In this document: piece by piece, positions 6,848 through 14,131 of the stretch
How positions within the stretch are numbered: position 1 is the stretch's first letter
Layout of the letters: each line of letters starts with the position of its first letter
Assembly: GCA_045635765.1 (NCBI GenBank)
Contig: JAZTWH010000055.1
Span: 1 to 18,135 of the forward strand
DNA length: 18,135 nucleotides
Source: RGIG995 sp045635765
GTDB taxonomy: Bacteria > Bacillota > Clostridia > Oscillospirales > UBA644
Direction of reading: 5' to 3'
The notes under the pieces: generated by a model
What the model saw: only the letters and a program-made list of their open reading frames with translations
Told to the model about the DNA's origin: nothing
The model's database searches: none
Made by a program: the position numbers and the translations under genes

Positions 6848-7945
6848 ATGAACATTGCCATTATCGGATTCGGTGTGGTGGGCTCCGGTGCCTACGATAC
6901 CGTAAAAGACGGGAAAACCCTTTTGCAGGTCAAGAAGGTTCTTGATCTGACGGTACGGCCCGGATTTGAAGATATTATGACGACCGATTACAACGAAATA
7001 TTAAACGATCCTTCTATTGCCGTGGTGGCCGAGGCCATTGGCGGATTGCATCCTGCCCGGGAATTGGTTCTCGGTGCGTTGAAAGCAAAAAAACACGTGG
7101 TCACCGCCAACAAACTGCTGATGGCTACCTGCTACCGGGAACTGATGGAGACGGCGGCGGAGAACGGTGTGATCATTCGGTTTACTCCTTCCGCCGGAGG
7201 AGGAATCCCTTGGCTTTCCTCCCTTCGCCGTACGGCAAGAGCTGGAAAGATTCATCGTATCGAGGGCATTTTGAACGGAACCACGAACTTTATTTTGGAT
7301 AAAATGGCCCACGAAAAGGCAGATTTTGCCGAGGTTTTGGCCGAAGCCCAGGCCCTTGGCTATGCGGAAAAGGACCCCTCCTCCGATATCGACGGATTGG
7401 ACGTCCGCTATAAGGTTGCGTTGTCCTGCAACGTGGCTACGGGGCTGACCGCTTCTCCTGAGGAGATTCCCGCCTTTGGAATCCGTCATATCCGCAAATG
7501 CGATTTCCAATGGATGGAAACGCAAGGGAAAACCTGTAAACTACTGGGCAATTACCGTCTCAATGAGGACGGTTCCGTGGCGTTGTTCGTCCAGCCCGGC
7601 GTGGTCAATGCCGATTCTCTTTTTGCGTCGGTCCGTAAGAATTTCAATTTGGTCTCCTTGCACGGGGATCGGGTGGGCGAGCTGTCTTTTTACGGCCAGG
7701 GTGCCGGAAAGGACCCCACAGGCTTTGCCCTGGTCCAGGATATGCTGGATCTTGCGGAGCAAACCCCCGAAGCCAAGTACCAATATCGGAAGGCTGAAAT
7801 CGACAATTCCAAGGCCATGTTCCGCTATTATATCCGCACGCCCGACGGGGATGTCACCGTAACCGAACCCCTATCCGTGGCTCAGATGACCTCCCGGGCC
7901 GCCACTCTTCCGGAGAAAACCTTTATCGCCGCGTTGTACGAATAA
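6848..7945 (+). CDS. hom: Homoserine dehydrogenase, short form without a recognisable ACT domain
   Basis: It reduces L-aspartate-4-semialdehyde to L-homoserine with NAD(P)H, the branch to threonine and methionine, in the cytoplasm. It has 365 residues. The Rossmann motif GFGVVGSG is at 7-14, TANK at 87-90, the substrate-binding GILNGTTNFIL at 140-150, and GYAEKDPSSDIDGLD followed by Lys189 (catalytic Asp/Lys region) at 171-189. A GQGAGKDPTG loop sits in the last third. Common Gram-positive enzymes have about 430 residues with a C-terminal ACT domain for threonine inhibition. Here the chain ends about 45 residues after a FRYYIR segment that resembles the start of such a domain, and the usual D-x-PGVL does not follow. 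The start at 6848 follows AGGAAGGA. Its own promoter and structured leader lie in front. lysC follows after a 260-base repeat-rich spacer. Confidence 0.94.
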   Translation: MNIAIIGFGVVGSGAYDTVKDGKTLLQVKKVLDLTVRPGFEDIMTTDYNEILNDPSIAVVAEAIGGLHPARELVLGALKAKKHVVTANKLLMATCYRELMETAAENGVIIRFTPSAGGGIPWLSSLRRTARAGKIHRIEGILNGTTNFILDKMAHEKADFAEVLAEAQALGYAEKDPSSDIDGLDVRYKVALSCNVATGLTASPEEIPAFGIRHIRKCDFQWMETQGKTCKLLGNYRLNEDGSVALFVQPGVVNADSLFASVRKNFNLVSLHGDRVGELSFYGQGAGKDPTGFALVQDMLDLAEQTPEAKYQYRKAEIDNSKAMFRYYIRTPDGDVTVTEPLSVAQMTSRAATLPEKTFIAALYE

Positions 7946-8092
7946 ATGGTTTCCCCACAGAATACAACCCCTCCCCCTACGGAATCATTTCCCCACGGGA
8001 ATGGGATCTAACTGCGTTGCCCACGGGATGGAACCCTAACTGCATTTCCCACGGGATGGGATACTAACTGCAATTTTGCACGGAATATATCT
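7943..8092 (+). repeat. Tandem repeat array starting at the hom stop codon
   Basis: Units begin with the TAA of hom at 7943 and recur at 7978 (diverged, TAC), 8009, 8037 and 8065, with spacings of 35, 31, 28 and 28. The two best units (8017-8044 and 8045-8072) share TTxCCCACGGGATGG followed by CTAACTGCA, and 7989-8016 is nearly the same. A partial, diverged unit (TTTTGCACGGAAT) continues to about 8092. A 10-bp direct copy, ATTTTGCACG, is at 8073-8082 and 8145-8154. Units touch without spacers, so this is not a CRISPR. The rest of the gap up to 8205 shows only a weak TATAAG at 8158 and the GAGGA ribosome binding site of lysC at 8193-8197. Confidence 0.85.
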
Positions 8093-8205
8093 CCCACGGA
8101 ACGCGCTCCTAAAAGCGTCCCCTCTGAATGGGTTTCGGGAATGGATTTTGCACGTCGTATAAGTAAGTGAATTCCGAATCTTTGTGAGAAGCGAGGAATA
8201 AATAT

Positions 8206-9525
8206 ATGTTAAAAGTCGTAAAATTCGGAGGGTCTTCTCTTTCGTCCTCCGAACAGTTTGCCCGGGTCAAGGCGATCGTTGAGGCGGATCCTGCCCGGAA
8301 GGTGGTGGTGGTCTCTGCTCCCGGAAAGCGGTTTGGGGGAGACACGAAGGTCACGGACCTTCTTTATATCTGCCACGCCCATATTAAATATCATGCACCC
8401 TTTGAAGACGTGTTCGAGGATATTGCCGGTCGCTATCGAGAGATTGCCGCCGGTTGCGGATTGAAGCAGGACCTGGAAGGGGAATTCGAGTCGGTCAAGG
8501 AATTTATTCAAAAGGCCGCCACCCCCGACGCCATTGCATCCCGGGGAGAATACCTGAATGGGAAGCTGATGGCCGAATATTTGGGGTACACCTTCGTTGA
8601 CTCCAAGGATTGGCTTTGCTTTAATTACGACGGCCGGGTGGATTTTGAAAAATCCTATGCCGCATTGAGAGAACTGTTTGCCCGGAGCGGGAAGGTGGTT
8701 ATTCCCGGCTTTTATGGGGCCATGCCCGACGGGGAGATCAAGACCTTTACCCGAGGGGGAAGCGACGTGACCGGGGCCATTGCCGCCGCCGCACTGGATG
8801 CGGACGCCTATGAAAACTGGACCGACGTGTCGGGAATTCTCATGGCGGATCCCCGGATCGTGGAAAATCCCCGGCCCATCGAGCAGGTCACCTTTGGGGA
8901 ATTGCGGGAGCTGTCCTATATGGGGGCCGACGTCCTTCATGAGGAGACGGTATTTCCCGTCCGTCAAAAGAATATTCCCCTGTACATCAAGAATACCAAC
9001 GATCCCGCTGCCCGGGGTACTCTGATTTTGGAGGACTTTGAACGGGAAAGCGAAGAGGATAAAAAGCGTTTTGTGACCGGCATTACGGGGCGGAAGAATT
9101 ATTCCATTATTACTCTGTTTAAGGCCCGGATGAATCACGAACCGGGGTTCATTCGCAATGCCCTGAAGATCGTGGAGAAATACGGCATTACCGTAGAATA
9201 TATTACGTCCAGCATTGATTCCTTTTCCATCGTGGTCGCAACCAAGCAGATCGAATTTTCTCTGCACGACTTGACGGCCGGTCTGACGGAGGTTCTCAAG
9301 CCCGACCGAATCAAGGTGGATCACGGCATTAGCCTGGTTGCGGTGGTAGGACGCCGCATGGCGTGGAACGTAGGGGTCTCGGGCCGCATTTTTGCCACCT
9401 TGGGTGAAAACAGCATCAATATCCGTATGATCGAGCAGGGGTCGGATGAAATCAACATTATCATCGGGGTTGATGATAAGGATTTCAAAAAGACCATCCG
9501 AGTATTGTACGACAGCTTCACTTAA
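8206..9525 (+). CDS. lysC: Aspartate kinase with C-terminal tandem ACT region
   Basis: It phosphorylates L-aspartate to 4-phospho-L-aspartate, the committed step to lysine, threonine, methionine and diaminopimelate. It has 439 residues. The kinase domain holds VVKFGGSS (4-11), the SRGEYLNGKLMAEYL segment (about 112-126), TRGGSDVTGA (about 183-192) and the DVSGILMADPR nucleotide loop, followed by ELSYMGADVLH (about 240-250). From about residue 300, two ACT repeats are expected; VTGITGRKNYSIITL starts the first and GISLVAVVGRRM lies in the second. These normally bind the feedback inhibitor (lysine or threonine). The start at 8206 follows GAGGA at 8193-8197. asd begins 23 bases after the stop, so the two are very likely co-transcribed. 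No T-box or lysine riboswitch is recognisable in the 260 bases upstream. Confidence 0.96.
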   Translation: MLKVVKFGGSSLSSSEQFARVKAIVEADPARKVVVVSAPGKRFGGDTKVTDLLYICHAHIKYHAPFEDVFEDIAGRYREIAAGCGLKQDLEGEFESVKEFIQKAATPDAIASRGEYLNGKLMAEYLGYTFVDSKDWLCFNYDGRVDFEKSYAALRELFARSGKVVIPGFYGAMPDGEIKTFTRGGSDVTGAIAAAALDADAYENWTDVSGILMADPRIVENPRPIEQVTFGELRELSYMGADVLHEETVFPVRQKNIPLYIKNTNDPAARGTLILEDFERESEEDKKRFVTGITGRKNYSIITLFKARMNHEPGFIRNALKIVEKYGITVEYITSSIDSFSIVVATKQIEFSLHDLTAGLTEVLKPDRIKVDHGISLVAVVGRRMAWNVGVSGRIFATLGENSINIRMIEQGSDEINIIIGVDDKDFKKTIRVLYDSFT

Positions 9526-9548
9526 TAACAATTTTGGAGGAACATACT

Positions 9549-10550
9549 ATGAAATTGTACAACGTTGCCGTTCTCGGTGCTACCGGTGCCGTGGGACGGG
9601 AAATGCTGAAAGTTTTGGAAGAACGGAATTTCCCCATCGGGGAGCTCCGCCTGTTGGCCTCTGCCCGCAGCGTGGGTACCGAGATCGAATTTGACGGGAA
9701 GAAGATCGCCGTTCAGGAAGCCCGTCCCGATGCCTTCGAGGGCATGGATATTGTTCTTGGGGCGTCTACCAACGCCGTAGCCAAGGAATTGGCTCCTCAC
9801 ATCGTTAAGGCCGGGGCTGTTTTTGTAGACAACTCCAGTGCCTTCCGGATGGATCCCGACGTTCCCCTGATCGTTCCCGAGATCAACGGAGACGATGCAA
9901 AGAAGAACAAGGGTATCATTGCAAATCCCAACTGCTCTACCATCATTACCCTCGTGGCCGTCAACGGCATCAATAAACTGTCTCCCATTCAATCTATGGT
10001 CGCTTCCACCTACCAGGCGGTCAGCGGTGCCGGTGCGGCCGGCCCTGTGGAATTGGAAGAACAGACCAAGGCCCTTGCGGAAGGCAAGCCCGTGGTTTGT
10101 AATACCTTCCCCTATCAGATTGCCGCAAACCTGATTCCTCAGATCGGCGGATTCAATGACGACGGTTATACCACCGAAGAAATGAAGATGCAGAATGAGG
10201 GCCGCAAGATTCTGCATTTGCCTGAATTGACCGTTTCCTGCACCTGTGTCCGGGTTCCCGTGGTCCGTTCCCATTCCATTATGGCTACGGTTAAAACCGA
10301 GAAAAAACTGACTGTGGAGCAGGTAAAGGAGGCCATCGCCAATACCCCCGGCTGCGTGTTGGTCGATAACCCCGCTGAAAAGAAATATCCCATGCCCCTG
10401 GATACGTCCGATCAGGACCTGGTCTTTGTGGGTCGAATCCGGGAGGATCTGACCGACGACCGGGGCATCGTCCTGTGGTGTTGCGGCGACCAGGTTCGGA
10501 AGGGTGCGGCAACCAACGCCATCCAGATCGCCGAACTTTTGACGAAATAA
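9549..10550 (+). CDS. asd: Aspartate-semialdehyde dehydrogenase
   Basis: It reduces aspartyl phosphate to aspartate semialdehyde with NADPH, directly downstream of aspartate kinase in the pathway and on the chromosome. It has 333 residues, normal for the family. The N terminus has GATGAVGREML (10-20), the catalytic Cys129 lies in NPNCST, the TYQAVSGAG loop is at 154-162, and the substrate-binding Arg235 and His242 are in RVPVVRSHS. The start is the ATG at 9549 because GGAGG (9536-9540) lies just upstream; a longer frame from TTG at 9534 would place the start inside the ribosome binding site. It is the last plus-strand gene of the amino-acid cluster and ends 12 bases before two strong terminators. 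Confidence 0.97.
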   Translation: MKLYNVAVLGATGAVGREMLKVLEERNFPIGELRLLASARSVGTEIEFDGKKIAVQEARPDAFEGMDIVLGASTNAVAKELAPHIVKAGAVFVDNSSAFRMDPDVPLIVPEINGDDAKKNKGIIANPNCSTIITLVAVNGINKLSPIQSMVASTYQAVSGAGAAGPVELEEQTKALAEGKPVVCNTFPYQIAANLIPQIGGFNDDGYTTEEMKMQNEGRKILHLPELTVSCTCVRVPVVRSHSIMATVKTEKKLTVEQVKEAIANTPGCVLVDNPAEKKYPMPLDTSDQDLVFVGRIREDLTDDRGIVLWCCGDQVRKGAATNAIQIAELLTK

Positions 10551-10561
10551 AAATTAAAATC

Positions 10562-10596
10562 AAAACGGACAGAGAACGTGGTTCTCTGTCCGTTTT
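10562..10596. terminator. Bidirectional terminator 1 between convergent asd and ddh
   Basis: Sixteen perfectly paired bases (10562-10577 with 10581-10596) with a GTG loop. The ends are A4 and T4, so the structure presents a T-tract on either strand. Confidence 0.92.
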
Positions 10597-10627
10597 AAAA
10601 GCCACCGGCACGGCCGGTGGCTTTTTT
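10597..10627. terminator. Bidirectional terminator 2 between convergent asd and ddh
   Basis: Thirteen perfectly paired bases (10597-10609 with 10613-10625) with an ACG loop and six T at 10622-10627 on the plus strand. It follows terminator 1 without a spacer and ends 3 bases before the ddh stop codon. On the minus strand it is the first hairpin met by transcription from ddh. Confidence 0.93.
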
Positions 10628-10630
10628 ATG

Positions 10631-11617
10631 TTATAGCAAGGTTGCCCGTAATTCTTCGCCGGAAAGGGGCGAGAGATCGGCAGGTGCAACGTCGAAGACA
10701 GTCTTGCAACCGGTGGTTCCCCGTTGGTACATTTTGAACAGGGCCCTCGCGTAGGCTACGATCACGCTGGCGGTGAATTCGGGATTGGAGTCCAAGGTCA
10801 GCTTGTATTCAATCACGTGCTTGTGCTCGCCGTTGCGGCCGGTGGTCCCGGTGCGGATGACACTCCCTCCATGGGGAAGACCGGCATGACGTTCCTTCAG
10901 TTCTTCCATGGAAATGAAATGGACGGTGGTTTCGTAGTCGGCAAAATAATTGGGCATCGTTTTAATCTCTTCTTCAATTTTTGCCAGATCGGCCCCTTCT
11001 TCCGCTACCACGTAACATTCCCGGGTGTGCTTTTGCCGAGCCGTCAGAATGGGATTTTTTCCGCCTCGCACCGCTTCCATGGCCTCGGGAACGGGAACGG
11101 TATACTGACGGGCATCCACCACGCCGTCGATGCGGCGGATGGCGTCGGAATGGCCCTGGCTGACTCCCTTGCCCCAGAAGGTATAATCGGTGCCGTTGGG
11201 AAGCACGGCCCCGGCGTAGAGCCGATTCAAAGAAAACATCCCCGGATCCCATCCGGCGGAGATGAGGGCAATATGCCCGGATTCGACAGCCCCGTCGTTG
11301 ACGGCGTTAAAATGTTCCGGAATTCTGGCATGGGTGTCAAAGCTGTCGATAACATTATATTTCTTCACCAGCTCCGGCGTCATTTTGGGAAGGTCCGTCG
11401 CACTGCCGCCGCACAGAATCAGAACGTCGATCCGGGAATCTCCACCCTCCAGTTCTTCCGCGGCGTAGACGGGAGCCCCTCCCGTTTGGACCGTCTTGGG
11501 ATCCCGGCGGGTATAAACCCCGGTCAACACCATATCCGGGGAGGCCTGGACGGCACATTCCACGCCTTTCCCCAAATTGCCGTAACCGTAAATTGCAATT
11601 TTGATCGGTTGTTCCAT
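10631..11617 (-). CDS. ddh: meso-Diaminopimelate D-dehydrogenase
   Basis: It converts L-2-amino-6-oxopimelate (tetrahydrodipicolinate) directly to meso-diaminopimelate with ammonia and NADPH, giving the lysine precursor and peptidoglycan cross-link amino acid in one step. It has 328 residues, the usual length. The dinucleotide motif is GYGNLGKG (11-18); also seen are SFDTHARIPEHF, the ISAGWDPGMFS loop, FWGKGVSQGHSDAIRRI, and an HKHVIEYKLTLDSNPEFTAS core, shown here only as VIEYKLTLDSNPEFTAS. All are hallmarks of the family. The start at 11617 (ATG) is preferred over GTG at 11626 because AAGGTG lies 7 bases upstream of the ATG and overlaps the GTG. It converges on asd. Upstream, 266 bases of degenerate topB-tail repeats separate it from topB. 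No good promoter was found in that gap, so it may be read from the topB transcript. Confidence 0.96.
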   Translation of the reverse strand: MEQPIKIAIYGYGNLGKGVECAVQASPDMVLTGVYTRRDPKTVQTGGAPVYAAEELEGGDSRIDVLILCGGSATDLPKMTPELVKKYNVIDSFDTHARIPEHFNAVNDGAVESGHIALISAGWDPGMFSLNRLYAGAVLPNGTDYTFWGKGVSQGHSDAIRRIDGVVDARQYTVPVPEAMEAVRGGKNPILTARQKHTRECYVVAEEGADLAKIEEEIKTMPNYFADYETTVHFISMEELKERHAGLPHGGSVIRTGTTGRNGEHKHVIEYKLTLDSNPEFTASVIVAYARALFKMYQRGTTGCKTVFDVAPADLSPLSGEELRATLL

Positions 11618-11644
11618 TTTCTTCACCTTTTCTTATTTAATAGC

Positions 11645-11921
11645 TCTAAAATCAAATTTACCCTTTGGGATTTCCGGTTTCGTTTAAGACATTCGTTGCA
11701 GGTCGGGAATCAAAGTTGCTCTTGGGGTTCTGGGTTTTGTAAAGAATTTGTCTGCAATGGGTCAGAAATCGAATTTCACCCTTTGGGGTTCTCGGTTCCG
11801 TTAAGAATTTGTCTGCAATGGGTTAGAAATCAAATTCCACCCTTTGGGTTTCCCGGTTCCGTTAAGAATTTGTCTGCAACAGGTCAGAAATCAAATTCCA
11901 CCCTTTGGGTTTCCCGGTTCC
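11645..11921 (-). repeat. Tandem duplications of the topB 3' end (58-61 bp units)
   Basis: Five units align at 11645, 11703, 11762, 11823 and 11884 (spacings 58, 59, 61, 61). The unit at 11884-11921 is the real end of topB: last codons NRETQRVEFDF and stop. The next unit (11823) repeats these 38 bases with one difference and again reads RNRETQRVEFDF-stop. The third reads RNREPQRVKFDF-stop. The fourth and fifth are increasingly degenerate. Between the tail copies each unit carries a GTTAAGAATTTGTCTGCAA-like linker. The units fill essentially the whole spacer between topB and ddh. Confidence 0.93.
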
Positions 11922-14013
11922 ATTTCAGCTTGGAATCGAAGGATCTCCCGGTTCGGGGGGAGACGAATCCGATCAGCTTGGCGGTGGTTCCGGTCTCCAG
12001 CAGGGAACGGGCGGCGGAAAGGGGGATTACCCTGCCGCACATGGTGTTCCAAATGGTGAATTTGCAGTTCTTTTCCTTATAATTCATACATCCGTAGCCG
12101 TATTTCCCTTTGACGACCTTGCCTCCGCAAAGGGGGCAAATACCCACCTCGTCCATGTAAAATCCGTCGTACACGTCGGTTTCGGGGGTGGATTGGGAAT
12201 GGACCGACGCAAAGACCTCTGCGATTTCTTTTTTTGCTAATCCCACGCTGTCGTCCACGGTGATTTCTCCCCGATAAACGGCCTTCAGGGCTTTGCCCAA
12301 CTGGGAGGTCTTGTATTTATCCATGGAAATCTGCATCCGAATCAGGGCTTCGATGAGATAGATTCCACGGGGCAAAATGGTGTAGACGTCCTTTTTTAGC
12401 TGAATGTACTCGCTTTTCCGGGCATTGTCGATAATGCCTGTGCGGGTGGCTTCCGTTCCCAGCTCCAGCCCTTCGAAGATGGCTCGGTATTCTTCCGCGT
12501 CGTCTTCGGTTTCGATGTTTGCCTTTTCTTCCCGGAAAGGATTTTTCAGGTAATTGTTGAGCGTCTCAATGGTATAATGCTTGGGCGGAGAGGTCTCCTT
12601 TTCCACGGGGGCAAAGGCGGTGTTGACCCGGTCTCCCTTGGAAAGATTGGGCAAAAGCTTATCCTTTTGTCCTCCGTCGTCGTATTTCATCCAGCCGGGA
12701 GAGGTGATCACCGTCCCCTTCAGCAAAAATTCTTCCATTCCGCCCACGTTAATGGTGATCTCGGTCTTTTCGGCCAGACATTCTTCGGCACAGAACACGG
12801 CCACGAATCTCCGCATGACCGTGGAGTACACCTGAAATTCCTTTTCGGATAAATTGGCCTTTGCGGGGATTTTATAGGTGGGAGTCAACGCCGAGTGGGA
12901 TTCGATCTTCGAATCGTCGAAGATGGTCTTTTTTGCCTTGAATTCCACGGGGTAGCCGATTTTTTTGACCCCTTCCAGCACCTTTTTGATTTTATCCTGC
13001 TCGGCAGTTGCCAAATATTCGGAGTTGGTTCTGGGGTAGGTCAGGTATCCGGCCTCGTACAGCTTTTGCACGATGGCAAGGGATTCCTCCATGGGCATTT
13101 TATATTTTTTTCCCAAAGTATTTTGTAGGGTGGAAAGGGAGAAAAGCTTTCCCGGATTCAGGGTCGTTTTCCGCTTTTTCACTCCCGTTACCACCGCATC
13201 GGCGTCGTTGTATTTTTGACAAAAGGCTTCCGCCTTTGCCCGTTCTTCCTTGGAAAATTTAGTCTTGGAGGTCAATTCCACCGGCTCTCCGTTGGTCTCC
13301 GCTTTGGAGATGATGGCGTAATAGACGTCGGGGACAAAATTTTTGATGGCCATATCCCGATCGTAGATGGCTTTTACGATGGGAATGATCACTCGGCCCA
13401 CCCGCAACAGAGAGCCGGTTTTCAACGTGGCGTACCGGGTAAGGTTGACCCCGTAGAGCCAGTCCATGTACGTGCGGGCATAACCCTCCCGGGCCAGATT
13501 GTCGTAATTGCTTTCATCGGGCAGATCTTCTAAGGCCGACAAAATGGTTTGAGCCGTCTGGTCGGGAAGCCACAGACGCTTGAAGGGCTTGGTGATGTTC
13601 CCCTCAAAGGCCTTGCTGACACAGGTTCGGACGATAATTTCCCCTTCTCGGTCAGAGTCTCCGGCATTGATGAGCGTATCAATATTCTCCCGTTTGCAGA
13701 GCATCTGAATCACTTGGAACTGCCGCACTACCCCGTCGTCGGGCTTTTTGTCCGGCCCCGGCTTCAGATTGTACTGAAATTCCTTGGGAAAGCAAGGAAG
13801 ATTCTCCATGCTCCATCGGTGTTGTCCTTGGGGCAGAGGAGAGTATTGCTCAATGTCCGCAAGGGAAAACAAATGGCCGAAGGCCCAGGTGACCGCATAG
13901 TGCTCCCCTTCGTAGTAGCCGTTCTTTTTATTCAGTTTATCCTTTTTCCCTTCCTCAATGGCGGAAACGATGTTCCGTCCCAGGCTGGGCTTTTCCGCAA
14001 TAATCAGCTGCAT
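11884..14013 (-). CDS. topB: DNA topoisomerase III (type IA), Firmicutes type
   Basis: It relaxes and decatenates DNA through a transient 5'-phosphotyrosyl link to single strands. It has 709 residues. The Toprim domain has LIIAEKPSLGRNI (3-15, Glu7) and GDSDREGE (118-125, Asp119/Asp121). The cleavage domain has the active-site Tyr326 in GYLTYPRTNSEYL. A C-terminal zinc-ribbon-like motif CPLCGG...GYGCMNYKEKNC has Cys626, 629, 642 and 650. The RVGRVIIP segment (204-211) replaces the usual SVGRVQTP, losing the common Gln. The start is the ATG at 14013, behind AAAGGAACC; a longer frame from TTG at 14034 overlaps the repeat array and lacks a ribosome binding site. The last codons are tandemly duplicated downstream. 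It lies 113 bases after the beta-lactamase-like gene and probably shares its promoter. No conjugation genes are nearby. Confidence 0.95.
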   Translation of the reverse strand: MQLIIAEKPSLGRNIVSAIEEGKKDKLNKKNGYYEGEHYAVTWAFGHLFSLADIEQYSPLPQGQHRWSMENLPCFPKEFQYNLKPGPDKKPDDGVVRQFQVIQMLCKRENIDTLINAGDSDREGEIIVRTCVSKAFEGNITKPFKRLWLPDQTAQTILSALEDLPDESNYDNLAREGYARTYMDWLYGVNLTRYATLKTGSLLRVGRVIIPIVKAIYDRDMAIKNFVPDVYYAIISKAETNGEPVELTSKTKFSKEERAKAEAFCQKYNDADAVVTGVKKRKTTLNPGKLFSLSTLQNTLGKKYKMPMEESLAIVQKLYEAGYLTYPRTNSEYLATAEQDKIKKVLEGVKKIGYPVEFKAKKTIFDDSKIESHSALTPTYKIPAKANLSEKEFQVYSTVMRRFVAVFCAEECLAEKTEITINVGGMEEFLLKGTVITSPGWMKYDDGGQKDKLLPNLSKGDRVNTAFAPVEKETSPPKHYTIETLNNYLKNPFREEKANIETEDDAEEYRAIFEGLELGTEATRTGIIDNARKSEYIQLKKDVYTILPRGIYLIEALIRMQISMDKYKTSQLGKALKAVYRGEITVDDSVGLAKKEIAEVFASVHSQSTPETDVYDGFYMDEVGICPLCGGKVVKGKYGYGCMNYKEKNCKFTIWNTMCGRVIPLSAARSLLETGTTAKLIGFVSPRTGRSFDSKLKWNRETQRVEFDF

Positions 14014-14024
14014 GAACGGTTCCT

Positions 14025-14131
14025 TTAACTGCAAATTCTTTTGACGATGGTTTTTGACGGGAATTCTCTTAACAGTATCTCTTTTAACGATGTTTTTTAA
14101 CGGTAATTCTTCTAACGGCGTTTCTCTTAAC
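14025..14131 (-). repeat. Short tandem repeats (13-16 bp) from the stop of the beta-lactamase-like gene to the topB ribosome binding site
   Basis: On the minus strand GTTAA (or GTTAG/GTCAA) recurs at 14127-14131, 14112, 14097, 14084, 14069, 14054, 14041 and 14025-14029: spacings 15, 15, 13, 15, 15, 13, 16. The first copy contains the gene's own stop codon (CGT TAA). The second and third units end in CGTTAG and CGTTAA, again stops in that frame. The 15+15+13 rhythm repeats twice, so there is a 43-bp higher-order unit. The last copy (GTTAAAGGAACC) provides the topB ribosome binding site. Confidence 0.88.

Noticed and set aside
7989..8072. Possible CRISPR array (three 28-bp repeats)
   Set aside because: The units are directly adjacent with no spacers, they diverge from each other, and no cas gene is near.
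7946..8205. Lysine riboswitch or T-box in front of lysC
   Set aside because: The gap is mostly tandem repeat; none of the conserved multi-stem organisation or T-box sequence can be found by eye.
8209..9531. Antisense open frame covering all of lysC
   Set aside because: Produced by rare use of TTA, CTA and TCA codons in lysC; no promoter or ribosome binding site on the minus strand.
9534..9548. Upstream TTG start for asd
   Set aside because: It would lie within the GGAGG ribosome binding site that serves the ATG at 9549; the family N terminus begins at that ATG.
11884..14013. TopB as a sign of an integrative conjugative element
   Set aside because: No relaxase, type IV secretion, integrase or attachment-site-like repeats are present; flanks are biosynthetic and glycolytic genes.
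14014..14034. Extended N terminus of TopB from 14034
   Set aside because: The extra residues come from the repeat array; the ATG at 14013 has a ribosome binding site and begins the canonical Toprim strand.
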